A stretch of DNA of 64,000 nt from Ignavibacteria bacterium UBA2360 (GCA_002344125.1 DDTQ01000012.1:443056-507055), one strand, 5' to 3'. Shown: positions 27,016 through 35,306, counted from the stretch's first letter. The notes: generated from the sequence alone by a model not told the origin. Translations and numbers: made by a program.

Positions 27016-27099
27016 TACCGCCAAACGGACTCGAACCGTTACAATGTTGCCATTACTAGATTTTGAGTCTAGCGCGTCTACCAATTCCGCCATGGCGGC
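27016..27099 (-). tRNA. tRNA-Leu (anticodon CAA)
   Basis: 84-nt class II tRNA read on the minus strand. The acceptor arm is GCCGCCA with TGGCGGT plus discriminator A. The D arm contains AATTGGTAGACGC. The anticodon stem CTAGA/TCTAG holds loop CTCAAAA, giving anticodon CAA. A long variable arm follows (TAATGGCAACATT) and then T arm AACGG-TTCGAGT-CCGTT. CCA is not encoded. All stems pair, so this copy should be functional. It lies between the NuoN-like gene and the GIY-YIG gene. Confidence 0.95.
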
Positions 27100-27129
27100 A
27101 AGGCACAAAAACTATTAAATGAACTTAAA

Positions 27130-27200
27130 CCTAACTTAGAGCGCTTGACTTGCAACTGCGAAGCAGTTAACAGTACTAACAATTCTGCATAAGCCGCAAG
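27130..27200 (-). pseudogene. Fragment of a further degenerate tRNA-Leu copy
   Basis: The plus strand reads CTAACTTAGAGCGCTTGACT, then AACTGCGAAGCAGTT and CTAACAATTCTGC. This follows the D-arm half of copies 1 and 2 with more substitutions and no T-arm half. It appears to be a fourth, older remnant upstream of the intact tRNA. Confidence 0.55.
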
Positions 27201-27204
27201 CTTA

Positions 27205-27453
27205 CTATTTGCCTATCAAACTTCTCAAAAACTTTCTTCCGGCTGATAACTTCAATTCTCTTTCACGCCGCATCGCGGCTGATTTATCAGGCTGCTCTTC
27301 GTTATATATCATCCTGTACGGCCTGTATGGTTTTGTTGATTCAACATATCCATCACAGTTCTGCTTAAATCTTCTGTCAAGATTATCCGTGTGACCCACA
27401 TAAATCCTGTCTCTGGTTTCAGAATACAGGCAATAAACGAAGAATTTTCGCAT
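27205..27453 (-). CDS. Small GIY-YIG domain protein
   Basis: 82 residues, a single GIY-YIG nuclease fold: V-Y-C-L-Y-S (GIY strand), I-Y-V-G-H-T (YIG strand), R-R-F catalytic arginine region and a downstream E-R-E-L-K helix with the metal-binding glutamate. Proteins of this size are common in Bacteroidota and are annotated as putative endonucleases without known targets. It ends 4 bp from the last tRNA-Leu remnant, so it may have shaped or arrived with the tRNA array; that link is only positional. Confidence 0.85.
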   Translation of the reverse strand: MRKFFVYCLYSETRDRIYVGHTDNLDRRFKQNCDGYVESTKPYRPYRMIYNEEQPDKSAAMRRERELKLSAGRKFLRSLIGK

Positions 27454-27488
27454 TTCCGCTTATCTTAAAGAACACAATAATAATAAAA

Positions 27489-27908
27489 TTAGAAAATACT
27501 TAAAATGATATAAAATACCACAACTAAACCTGTGCTTATACCTATAAATGCGGTTTGATTCTCATTATACAGCTTCCTGAAGACAAGCGACACTATATTA
27601 ACAGGCTCTATTATAACAGGCCGTATGATTCGTGTAATATTCAGCTCTGAAACTGAAATCGATTTACCGGACCTGTCTAGATAACCCGCAATTTTCTTAA
27701 ATGCAGTGCCAAGCGGTACTGTTATGTGTTTCTGTATGCTGCCGGAGATCGTGATGTAAAAACTCTGCTTTGAAACATTCAACCGGATACTCATTGCAGC
27801 ATTGCGTACCCGTGTAGAAATTTTCAATAGCGCATAAATGAAAATTATAAAATAAAACATTGCTGCCAACACAACAAACCATGTAGTATTTATGAACAGA
27901 TCATTCAA
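27489..27908 (-). CDS. Two-helix membrane protein, possible NuoL C-terminal remnant
   Basis: The open frame extends to 28052, but that part overlaps the NuoK-like gene. The likely start is TTG at 27908, overlapping the NuoK-like stop by 8 bp and giving 139 residues: a helix (about 8-27), an amphipathic middle, and a C-terminal helix (F-I-G-I-S-T-G-L-V-V-V-F-Y-I-I). The segment L-D-R-S-G-K-S-I...R-K-L-Y-N-E-N-Q-T-A-F-I-G resembles the last part of NuoL (D-x-x-V-V-D-G...R-x-L-Q-T-G-Q-x-Q-x-Y-A). Its position after NuoJ and NuoK, where NuoL belongs, fits. The similarity is weak and needs a profile search. Confidence 0.5.
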   Translation of the reverse strand: MNDLFINTTWFVVLAAMFYFIIFIYALLKISTRVRNAAMSIRLNVSKQSFYITISGSIQKHITVPLGTAFKKIAGYLDRSGKSISVSELNITRIIRPVIIEPVNIVSLVFRKLYNENQTAFIGISTGLVVVFYIILSIF

Positions 27909-28206
27909 TTGATATATTTTCCCGTATATTTTGTGTGGAAAATTTCTTTTGGTGCAGTGTAAACAGCAAAATTCCCCCGGCAATATTAAGCAGGCATATG
28001 AAAGAAACAAGATAAAGCAAAATTTGTCCTTCCGCATTAAAAGCATCCACACCCGCTATTGCCGCAATATTAATTAGTGATGCTGAAAACATCATTGTTA
28101 TGCCTGTAATTATTCTAATTGAATTCTTTGAACTGAGTAGTACATATAAACCCGCTGCAAATACAATTGCGCTAACAAAAATATAAAAATTTATTCCCTC
28201 TGACAT
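27901..28206 (-). CDS. NuoK-like membrane subunit lacking the two channel glutamates
   Basis: 101 residues and three helices, the NuoK size. It aligns with NuoK through G-I-T-M-M-F-S-A-S (family G-x-E-x-M-x-N-A) and E-G-Q-I-L-L-Y-L (family D-G-Q-V). Both essential glutamates of NuoK are replaced: T37 at the E36 position and N74 at the E72 position. Start ATG overlaps the NuoJ-like stop as TAATG; the next gene starts inside its end. This is not a standard proton-translocating NuoK. Confidence 0.8.
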   Translation of the reverse strand: MSEGINFYIFVSAIVFAAGLYVLLSSKNSIRIITGITMMFSASLINIAAIAGVDAFNAEGQILLYLVSFICLLNIAGGILLFTLHQKKFSTQNIRENISIE

Positions 28207-28688
28207 TAACTCTTTACTCCTTCACCAGTTCGGATACTTCCCGCAGCGCTTATGATAACGGAAGCTAACAATGCTAGTACCATTAATACCGGGAGGTATT
28301 TGGCGAAAATCAGGTAAAATGAATTAACATCATAATTTACAGCAAACACTTTCCATTTCGCGCTGCCGCCCAGACCCGCCAACACTGCTGCCAACGCACT
28401 GATCATTATTACCGGTAGTAAATTCACCCGCGGCTGAGCTGTTTCTGTGTGTTCAATGTATTTGCTGAGCTTTGTGTATAATAAATTCCATAAGCTAAAG
28501 AATAAGAGCAGTGCCAGTATCAATAATGCTGAATAAAGCTGTGAGTTTAGTATCAACATTAATCCACTTAGACCCGCCGCAAAATAAGCGAAGTATTTCA
28601 ACGAATTCTTGACTGAATACGAAAACGCTATCAGCAGCGAAGCTGATAGAGTAAGTAAAGCTGCTACATAGAATATAAATTCCTTCAA
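28206..28688 (-). CDS. Divergent NuoJ-like membrane subunit
   Basis: 160 residues with five hydrophobic helices, the NuoJ topology. The start M-K-E-F-I-F-Y-V-A-A-L-L-T-L-S-A-S-L is NuoJ-like. The conserved helix 3 motif of NuoJ (V-Q-V-L-V-Y-A-G-A) is replaced by L-I-L-A-L-L-L-F-F, so the tyrosine and pi-bulge glycines are absent. The identification rests mainly on topology and on direct coupling to the NuoK-like gene (TAATG overlap). Confidence 0.65.
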   Translation of the reverse strand: MKEFIFYVAALLTLSASLLIAFSYSVKNSLKYFAYFAAGLSGLMLILNSQLYSALLILALLLFFSLWNLLYTKLSKYIEHTETAQPRVNLLPVIMISALAAVLAGLGGSAKWKVFAVNYDVNSFYLIFAKYLPVLMVLALLASVIISAAGSIRTGEGVKS

Positions 28689-28694
28689 AATAAT

Positions 28695-29321
28695 TTATTT
28701 CAGTTCAATTTCTTTTAGCACATAATATGTGCGGGTCAGCTGTGGGGGATTCGTACGGTTAGCGCCCCATTTTACTATCCCAACATCTTTCTTAAACCAC
28801 ATTTCATAAGAAAATGTAAATCCGTCTGTCATGGATACATATATACAATCATTGTAAGTACCTGCTTCCGTAACTGCCGTTTCGTTTTCGCTGTTAACGT
28901 AACCCGTGAAGATGCCGAATTTCCAGTCATACCCTGTTCTCATATCACCAGCTTTTGGTACTATGGTACCACTTGCGCCCATATAATCTTTAATTTCAAT
29001 CTCACCGCTGTTGCGAATTTTCACTGTACGCTCTTCATTGGATTGAGTTAAGTAGGGGAATGTTGATACTTTAGACTGCATCCCGTCCTCAACCTTTTTC
29101 AGGTCTTTTACTTGTACCGTATATAATACGGTTTCTTCTCTGGGAGCTTCGTTGATATATACCCATTTATTCCCCTCTGATATTGGGAAGTATTCATTAA
29201 AATTTACAGAGTTTGTTTTTTTATCCTTTACACTTGTTTTTGTATCACCGGAATTACAGCTAAACGCGCTCCCCGCCAATATGATAATTACTAATAATGT
29301 ATATTTACTAAAACTTCTCAT
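28695..29321 (-). CDS. Lipoprotein of unknown function in the complex-I-like cluster
   Basis: 208 residues. Lipobox G-S-A-F-S-C (cysteine near residue 22), a lysine-rich linker, then a beta domain starting N-E-Y-F-P-I-S-E-G-N-K-W-V-Y. This start recurs in Bacteroidota surface lipoproteins of unknown role. The start overlaps the upstream membrane-protein gene by 4 bp (ATGA) and the NuoJ-like gene begins 6 bp after its stop, so it is cotranslated with the Nuo-like proteins. A structural or anchoring role is possible but unproven. Confidence 0.72.
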   Translation of the reverse strand: MRSFSKYTLLVIIILAGSAFSCNSGDTKTSVKDKKTNSVNFNEYFPISEGNKWVYINEAPREETVLYTVQVKDLKKVEDGMQSKVSTFPYLTQSNEERTVKIRNSGEIEIKDYMGASGTIVPKAGDMRTGYDWKFGIFTGYVNSENETAVTEAGTYNDCIYVSMTDGFTFSYEMWFKKDVGIVKWGANRTNPPQLTRTYYVLKEIELK

Positions 29322-29974
29322 TTCTTCCCGCCGGACTTTCTGTTCGTGCCGCTTCGCTTTGACCGGGTATTTGCCGAGCCATGTTTTCTTACGGGTTTTT
29401 TCTTTGGTGTGGCCTTAACCTCCGGTTCTGTAACCTGCTGCTCTACTACATTCTCTTCCAGTGCTTTAGGTAACTGTATTTCTTCTTCTATAATAACTTC
29501 CTCTGTAATAACTTCCTCTGTAACAACTTCCTCTGTAGCAACTTCCTCTGTAATAACTTCCTCTGTAATAACTTCTGTAACTTTCAGGTCTTTAGTTAGA
29601 ATTTTATCGCTTCCTGTTTTAATGATCTCTTTAATAATTATATCTTCTTCAATTACATTGCCTTTGGGTATATAAGCAAATTTTTTCCCGCTTACGAAGT
29701 TTATCATCTTGAAAAGCAGTGGTGAGAAAGTTATTGCTGTAAGCACAGCTATCAAAAGCGCAGCATTTAAACCATAATAAATATCAAACTTCAAAACATA
29801 TGTAAAAGTTAATATCTGTAAAGAAATGAATGAGAGAACTAAAACTCCTGCAAAAAAGGGATTAGTTAATTTATTGAATTTTAAGCGGAAATTACTGCTC
29901 AGAATCCCCGGCACTAATATTATCAACGCCGCAAGGAAAGGCAAAGCCTGCAATATTGTAATTTGCTCACTCAT
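29318..29974 (-). CDS. Three-helix membrane protein with acidic pentapeptide repeats and basic tail
   Basis: 218 residues. Three membrane helices within the first 95 residues, then a cytoplasmic region with five to six E-V-I-T-E-type pentapeptides (about 133-160), an acidic linker, and a C-terminal tail very rich in lysine and arginine (K-K-K-P-V-R-K-H-G...R-S-K-R-S-G-T-N-R-K). The repeats are encoded by 15-bp tandem DNA units. I do not recognise the family; three helices are reminiscent of NuoA but no NuoA motif is present. First gene of the coupled Nuo-like cluster. Confidence 0.65.
   Translation of the reverse strand: MSEQITILQALPFLAALIILVPGILSSNFRLKFNKLTNPFFAGVLVLSFISLQILTFTYVLKFDIYYGLNAALLIAVLTAITFSPLLFKMINFVSGKKFAYIPKGNVIEEDIIIKEIIKTGSDKILTKDLKVTEVITEEVITEEVATEEVVTEEVITEEVIIEEEIQLPKALEENVVEQQVTEPEVKATPKKKPVRKHGSANTRSKRSGTNRKSGGKK
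29491..29575. repeat. 15-bp tandem repeat inside the three-helix protein gene
   Basis: Five and a half copies of TAATAACTTCCTCTG (plus strand) with one or two substitutions in the middle units. They encode the E-E-V-I-T pentapeptides; such an array can change length without shifting frame. Confidence 0.85.
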
Positions 29975-30020
29975 TTGCCGTAAAATTACTTAAAAAAATA
30001 TAAAAAAATTAAATAAATAA

Positions 30021-30047
30021 AAAAGACAGGTTAATAACCTGTCTTTT
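30021..30047 (-). terminator. Terminator downstream of trxA
   Basis: AAAAGACAGGTTA and TAACCTGTCTTTT form a long perfect stem that is followed by T on the minus strand, 27 bp past the trxA stop. Confidence 0.8.
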
Positions 30048-30073
30048 AGAACTTAATTGTGCTGATGAACCGC

Positions 30074-30403
30074 TTACGCCGGCTGAAGCTGAGCATCTAA
30101 TTTCTGCGCAAGCGCCTGCTTGGGTACTGCGCCAATTATCTGGTCAACAATTTTGCCGTCTCTGAAAATTAATATTGTCGGAATACTTCTTATTCCGTAT
30201 GTTGTTGAAATATTTGGATTGTTATCAACATCAACTTTGCCAACTTTTGCTTTGCCCTGGTATTCACCTGCAAGCTCTTCAACAAAAGGCGCTATCATTT
30301 TACAGGGTCCGCACCATACAGCCCAGAAATCTACCAATACCGGTACATCTGATTTAATTACTTCCTGGTCAAAATTAGCGTCTGTGAATTCAATTGGATG
30401 CAT
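30074..30403 (-). CDS. trxA: Thioredoxin
   Basis: 109 residues, classical thioredoxin. The active site is W30-C31-G-P-C34-K, with D24 in V-L-V-D-F-W, the cis-proline loop S-I-P-T-I-L-I-F and G-A-V-P-K at the C-terminal helix. Cytoplasmic dithiol reductant for ribonucleotide reductase, peroxidases and other partners. AAAGGAG precedes the ATG. The gap to dnaE upstream is 43 bp, so it may be cotranscribed with it. Confidence 0.95.
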   Translation of the reverse strand: MHPIEFTDANFDQEVIKSDVPVLVDFWAVWCGPCKMIAPFVEELAGEYQGKAKVGKVDVDNNPNISTTYGIRSIPTILIFRDGKIVDQIIGAVPKQALAQKLDAQLQPA

Positions 30404-30446
30404 TTTCTCTCCTTTTACAATATAAATGTATATAAAAATTTTCCTG

Positions 30447-33400
30447 TTACTGCAATATAATATTATCTTTACCGAAAATCTCTGTTAAAACTTTTTCAGT
30501 GTATTTATCATAATGTATTCTTACGTTTTCAAGTTCCATTTGGCTCTCTTTGTGCCCGTTTTTGAGGTGAATTTCAACAATTGACTCGCCCTCGTGAGCG
30601 CTGAAAATTGTCTTTGCCTGGAAAAGCTTTGCAGCGTCAAAGCTGTTTGAATCTATTTTTATCAATATCTTCTCAGGCTGTTTTGCGCTCTCAGCGGATT
30701 TTGTCAGAGGCTTTATCTCATCCACTATAAGTTTTATCGAATTTCCGTTCTCTTCGGCCTTACCTATAATAGTGACTATTGAATCATCCACTAATATTTC
30801 GCGGTACTGCTCGTATGTCTTTGGGAATACAACACACTCACCCTGACCCGTAAAATCTTCAAGTGTAAACACTGCGAAGCGGTTGCCCTTCTTGCTCATC
30901 TTTACCTTCATATCGGTAATTATTCCGCACATTCTAACCCTTTGCAGCTGCTTGAAATCAATTTCTTCGCTGTCAACATCGGCAACATCACTGAACTTGA
31001 ACGGGTTCAGTTTGCTTATCTCGTTTTCGTAATCGCTGAGCGGGTGCGCGCTTACATATAAGCCAAGTACAGATTTTTCCAGTGATAACTTCTCGCGGTC
31101 AGACCAATCCCTGTAATCCGCGCTCAGCTTGCTGAATATCACATCCTTAATTCCTGCAGCCTTTTTACCCGTATCAAATAGGTTCGATTGACCCTTCGAT
31201 TCATTCTTCTTTACGCTGTACCTGTGCATTGCCGCTTCATAATTATCGTAGAACTTCTTGCGCACCTTATCAAAGCAGTCAAACGCACCGGCGTATATCA
31301 GCGATTCCAATGTCTTTTTATTCACCACCCGTGGATCAACCCTCGAAGCAAAATCTACAAAACTTTCAAATTTACCATGCTCCAGGCGTTCTTTGATAAT
31401 ATTATCTACGGCAGTTTTACCTACATTCTTAATTGCAGTCAGTCCAAATAGTATCTGGTTTTCTATTTCAGGATTAATTGTGAATGCCTTGTAGCATACA
31501 TTAATATCAGGCAGGCTAAGGGTGATCTTCATGCGCTTACATTCATTTATCAGCAATACCATTTCATCCATATCTTCATAGCGGCAGTTTAGCTGCGCCG
31601 TCATGAACTCAAGTGGGTAGTGGGTTTTTAAATACGCAGTATAATAAGCCAATACGCTGTATGCCACACTATGAGACTTGTTAAAACCGTAATCAGCGAA
31701 TTTTAATATTAACTTAAATATTTCTTTCGCAACTTTTTTGTTATATCCTTTTTCTGCAGCGCCTTTAATGAATTCCTCTTCCTGCTCCTTCATCAGCTTC
31801 TCATCTTTTTTGCCCATCGCGCGTCTAACAAGATCCGCTTTTGCAAGCGAGTAACCCGCAATTACCCTCACAAGCTGCATAACCTGCTCCTGGTAAACTA
31901 TAACACCGTACGTTTCATTCAGAACAAGCTCCATATCGGGGTGAAGATATGTTACATCCTTTCTGCCGTGTTTGCGATCAATGAATTCAGGGATAAGATC
32001 CATCGGACCCGGTCTGTAAAGCGCGTTCATAGCCGCAAGGTCATTTATATTCTTCGGCTTAAGCTTCGCAAGGTATTCCCGCATCTTAGGTTTCGAAAAC
32101 TGGAAGATACCTATGGTATGACCGTTCGCAAAAAGCTCATATGTCTTTGCATCATCCAAAGGGAGCGTATCAAGATCTATTTTGATCTTATGCCGCTCTT
32201 CTATCAGGTCAACTGCCTGCTGAAGAATCTTTAATTCCTTCAGTCCCAGAAAGTCCATCTTTATCAGACCCGCATCTTCCAGCATCTTCATATCATACTG
32301 GGTCATGTACTGATTTTCTGATTGCGGAGCTTTTGCAATTGGTACATAATCAGAAATATCCGAAGGCGCTATCACAACGCCCGATGCGTGCATGCTCACG
32401 TTCTTATTAAGATTCTCAAGCACCACCGCGTAGTCAAGCAGCTTTTTGCGTTCTTTTGCCTGGTCGAAATACTGCTTGAAATCAGGTATTTCATTGTAAC
32501 AATCGGTCAGTGATTTTATCTTACCAAATACCGATGGTACATGTTTGGTAACTTCATTGATTGTATCAAAAGGATAGTTCAAAACTCTGCCAACATCTTT
32601 TAATACAGCCTTGGTCTTGAGTTTATTAAAGGTTACGATCTGCGAAACTGAATTCACGCCGTATTTCTGCCTGGAGTATTCAATTACCTCATCGCGCTTA
32701 TCATCCTGAAAATCGATGTCAATATCTGGCATCGAAACACGCTCAGGATTCAAAAATCTCTCAAACAGCAGGTTGTAATCTATCGGATTCACATTCGTAA
32801 TGCCCAGCGCGTAACAAACCAGCGAACCGGCGGCAGATCCTCTGCCGGGTCCCACATATATACCGCTCTTCTTGGCGTGATTGACAAAATCTGCCACAAT
32901 AAGGAAGTAACCCGAAAATTTCATTGATGTGATAACATCAAGCTCCAGATCAAGTCTGTCAATTTCTGTTTGGGTCACATTTTTAATTTTTTCCCTTAAT
33001 CCTTCATGTGAAAGCTGCCTGAAATACTCATCCAGAGTGGCCGCGCCTGATTCTTTCGGAATAGGGAAGTTGGGCATGTGGTAAACGTTCCTGGGAAGTT
33101 CCAGGTTGCACTTATCAGCTACCTCTAAGGTCGATTGGATCGCCTCAGGGAAATCTTTAAATATTTTACACATCTCTTCTGCTGATTTAAAATAAACCTG
33201 GTCGGTTTCATATCTTAAGTCAGTTTCAAGATTTTTGCCCTCTTTATCTTTTGAAAGATCAGTGCTTATATAAAGGTAAAGATTATGCGGTATATGATGC
33301 TCGTATTTTATGTAGTGTATATCGTTTGTGGCTATTGTCTTCAGTCCAAGCTCTTTCGCCAATGCTGGTACGTGTTTGCGGATCTTTGCCTCAATTTCCA

Positions 33401-34007
33401 TCCCGTGATTCTGCATCTCAAGATAAAAATCCTCGCTCCCGAATATATCCCTGTAAATTATTGCTGTCTCTTTTGCTTCGTCAAGGTCTCCACGCGCAAT
33501 ATGCGATGAAACAACACCACCCGCGCAGGCTGAAAGGCATACAAGCCCTTCGCTGTATTGACGCAGTACTTCAGTGTCAATTCTTGGCTTGTAGTAAAAT
33601 CCTTCGGTGTGTCCAATGGAACATAATTTAACTAGATTTTGATACCCTTTGTAACCTTTTGCAAGCAGAACAAGATGATCGTAATTGGATTTACGGTTTG
33701 AGAGTTTGCCTATGGTTTTTCCTGATTTATCCTTGCCGAGCATTGTATCGGCATTATCATCTGCTTTGCCTTTGGTAAACCGTGAGCCCTTTGTTACTAT
33801 ATATACTTCGCAGCCCAGGATTGGCTTTATTCCCGCTTTTTTGGCTTTGTTGTAGAACTCCATTGAGCCGTACATCACCCCGTGATCGGTCAACGCAAGC
33901 GCAGGCATGTTATGCTCCTTCGCCGCGCCAACAAGACCCTCTATGGTGCAAATAGCATCAAGCAGTGAGTAATGCGAATGGTTATGTAAATGTATGAATT
34001 TAGACAA
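30447..34007 (-). CDS. dnaE: DNA polymerase III alpha subunit
   Basis: 1186 residues. N-terminal PHP domain (H-L-H-N-H-S-H-Y-S-L-L-D, T-D-H-G-V-M-Y-G), then the polymerase core with G-P-G-R-G-S-A-A-G-S-L and catalytic aspartates in M-P-D-I-D-I-D-F. The fingers region has Y-R-P-G-P-M, the little finger and helix-hairpin-helix region are present, and an OB-fold domain lies near residues 1010-1090 (V-R-M-C-G-I-I-T-D-M). DnaE1-type length and order, so it is the replicative polymerase. Start ATG gives the standard F-I-H-L-H-N-H-S N-terminus. Confidence 0.97.
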   Translation of the reverse strand: MSKFIHLHNHSHYSLLDAICTIEGLVGAAKEHNMPALALTDHGVMYGSMEFYNKAKKAGIKPILGCEVYIVTKGSRFTKGKADDNADTMLGKDKSGKTIGKLSNRKSNYDHLVLLAKGYKGYQNLVKLCSIGHTEGFYYKPRIDTEVLRQYSEGLVCLSACAGGVVSSHIARGDLDEAKETAIIYRDIFGSEDFYLEMQNHGMEIEAKIRKHVPALAKELGLKTIATNDIHYIKYEHHIPHNLYLYISTDLSKDKEGKNLETDLRYETDQVYFKSAEEMCKIFKDFPEAIQSTLEVADKCNLELPRNVYHMPNFPIPKESGAATLDEYFRQLSHEGLREKIKNVTQTEIDRLDLELDVITSMKFSGYFLIVADFVNHAKKSGIYVGPGRGSAAGSLVCYALGITNVNPIDYNLLFERFLNPERVSMPDIDIDFQDDKRDEVIEYSRQKYGVNSVSQIVTFNKLKTKAVLKDVGRVLNYPFDTINEVTKHVPSVFGKIKSLTDCYNEIPDFKQYFDQAKERKKLLDYAVVLENLNKNVSMHASGVVIAPSDISDYVPIAKAPQSENQYMTQYDMKMLEDAGLIKMDFLGLKELKILQQAVDLIEERHKIKIDLDTLPLDDAKTYELFANGHTIGIFQFSKPKMREYLAKLKPKNINDLAAMNALYRPGPMDLIPEFIDRKHGRKDVTYLHPDMELVLNETYGVIVYQEQVMQLVRVIAGYSLAKADLVRRAMGKKDEKLMKEQEEEFIKGAAEKGYNKKVAKEIFKLILKFADYGFNKSHSVAYSVLAYYTAYLKTHYPLEFMTAQLNCRYEDMDEMVLLINECKRMKITLSLPDINVCYKAFTINPEIENQILFGLTAIKNVGKTAVDNIIKERLEHGKFESFVDFASRVDPRVVNKKTLESLIYAGAFDCFDKVRKKFYDNYEAAMHRYSVKKNESKGQSNLFDTGKKAAGIKDVIFSKLSADYRDWSDREKLSLEKSVLGLYVSAHPLSDYENEISKLNPFKFSDVADVDSEEIDFKQLQRVRMCGIITDMKVKMSKKGNRFAVFTLEDFTGQGECVVFPKTYEQYREILVDDSIVTIIGKAEENGNSIKLIVDEIKPLTKSAESAKQPEKILIKIDSNSFDAAKLFQAKTIFSAHEGESIVEIHLKNGHKESQMELENVRIHYDKYTEKVLTEIFGKDNIILQ

Positions 34008-34305
34008 TCAGCAGTCATTCCCGCCAAAGCGGGAATCCATTATTATTATGTTTATCTCATTCCCAATCTGCCCCAACGATAGCTGGGTTTGGGAATGCAA
34101 TCAGTTTTTTATTGGAATGATTGCAAATATACGAAATTTTAAATTCTTAATTTAGAACATTAAAATTCCTATTTATTAATTATCATTGAAACTATAGTTT
34201 ACATTTACTTAATTGCATTGTATCATTTTAGTTTATAGTAACCTAATAATTGTTTTATAGGGAATAGTAAACGGATTTTATTTATCCAACAGGTTATAAT
34301 CAAGT
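34008..34305. other. Gap with two palindromes
   Basis: ATTCCCGC-CAAA-GCGGGAAT lies at 34017-34036, an uninterrupted copy of the family. CATTCCCAA (34058-34066) pairs with TTGGGAATG (34089-34097) around a smaller C-C-C-A/T-G-G-G stem, a nested arrangement. The rest is AT-rich with no gene. Confidence 0.6.
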
Positions 34306-35306
34306 ATGCTTGATAATATTCAAATTTACAGAGATGAAGATAATCTAATTCAAATTGAAGTGAAATTTGAAGATGACACTGTCTGGCTAAACCAACAGCA
34401 GATGTCAAGTCTTTTTCTTACTGATAGAACTTCAATTTTGAAGCATCTGCAAAATATATATAAAAACAAAGAGTTAAAGAAAAGCCAAACTTGTGCAAAA
34501 TTTGCACAGGTTCAAAAAGAAGGAAGAAAGAAAGTAAGCAGGAAGATACTTTACTATAATCTGGATGCCGTAATATCCGTTGGGTATAGAGTGAATTCAA
34601 AAAGAGGAGTCCAATTCCGTCAATGGGCAACAAAGAGATTGAAAGAAATTTTGGTTGAAGGATATTCGATTAATCTCAAAAAACTTGAAAAGCAAACCGA
34701 AAAAATCAAGGATCTAAAAAATACAATTCAGATAATTTCTCGTATACCAAAAGAAAAACAACTTGAACCATCTGAGGCTAAGGGCTTAATTGATGTTATT
34801 ACTCAGTATTCATTTGCTCTTGATACTCTGGATGAATATGATTATCAAAGGTTGACTTATAAAAGACTTAACACCAGAAAAGCGGCAAAAATTACTTATG
34901 AAGAATGTATAAGTATAATATCTCAGTTAAAAAGTAAGTTCAACAGTTCCAAATTATTCGGAAAAGAAAAAGACAGTTCCTTTAAGAGTTCAATTAATAC
35001 ATTGTTCCAGACATTTGATAAAAAAGAATTGTATCCCGGTTTTGAAGAAAAATGCGCAATATTACTTTACCTCATCATAAAAAACCATTCATTTGTTGAT
35101 GGAAATAAAAGAATAGCAGCATCAATTTTTATTTGGTTCCTTTCGAAAACAATTCTCTTTACAATACTGATGGGAGCAAGAAAATTTCCGATAATGAACT
35201 GGTTGTTCTATGTCTAATGATTGCATCCAGTGACCCAAAAGAAAAAGACATAATTCTGAAAGTTATCGTAAAGCTATTATCTGAAAAGGGAAAAAGCATA
35301 ATCTAA
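34306..35306 (+). pseudogene. RhuM-Fic/Doc fusion gene broken by a frameshift
   Basis: The first frame gives a RhuM-type N-terminal domain (V-W-L-N-Q-Q-Q-M, DNA-binding-like) joined to a Fic/Doc domain with H261-S-F-V-D-G-N-K-R, the AMP-transferase motif. After F-L-S-K the frame drifts and ends at 35217. Shifting by one base at the A-run 35146-35149 restores a family-like C-terminus (L-Y-N-T-D-G-S-K-K-I-S-D-N-E-L-V, then ending S-E-K-G-K-S-I-I) to TAA at 35304-35306, about 333 residues in all. One A seems to be missing, as a true mutation or a sequencing error. AT-rich compared with its neighbours, suggesting transfer. Such proteins occur as toxin- or phage-linked genes. Confidence 0.85.

Noticed and set aside
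27016..27099. tRNA-Leu as attachment site of an integrated element
   Set aside because: The flanking copies are tandem partial tRNA duplicates with loop inserts rather than a single 3' end att repeat, and no integrase is present in the window.
29318..29974. NuoA subunit for the complex-I-like cluster
   Set aside because: Three helices fit, but the NuoA motif (P-Y-E-C-G with R-F-Y) is absent and the long repeat and basic tail are foreign to NuoA.
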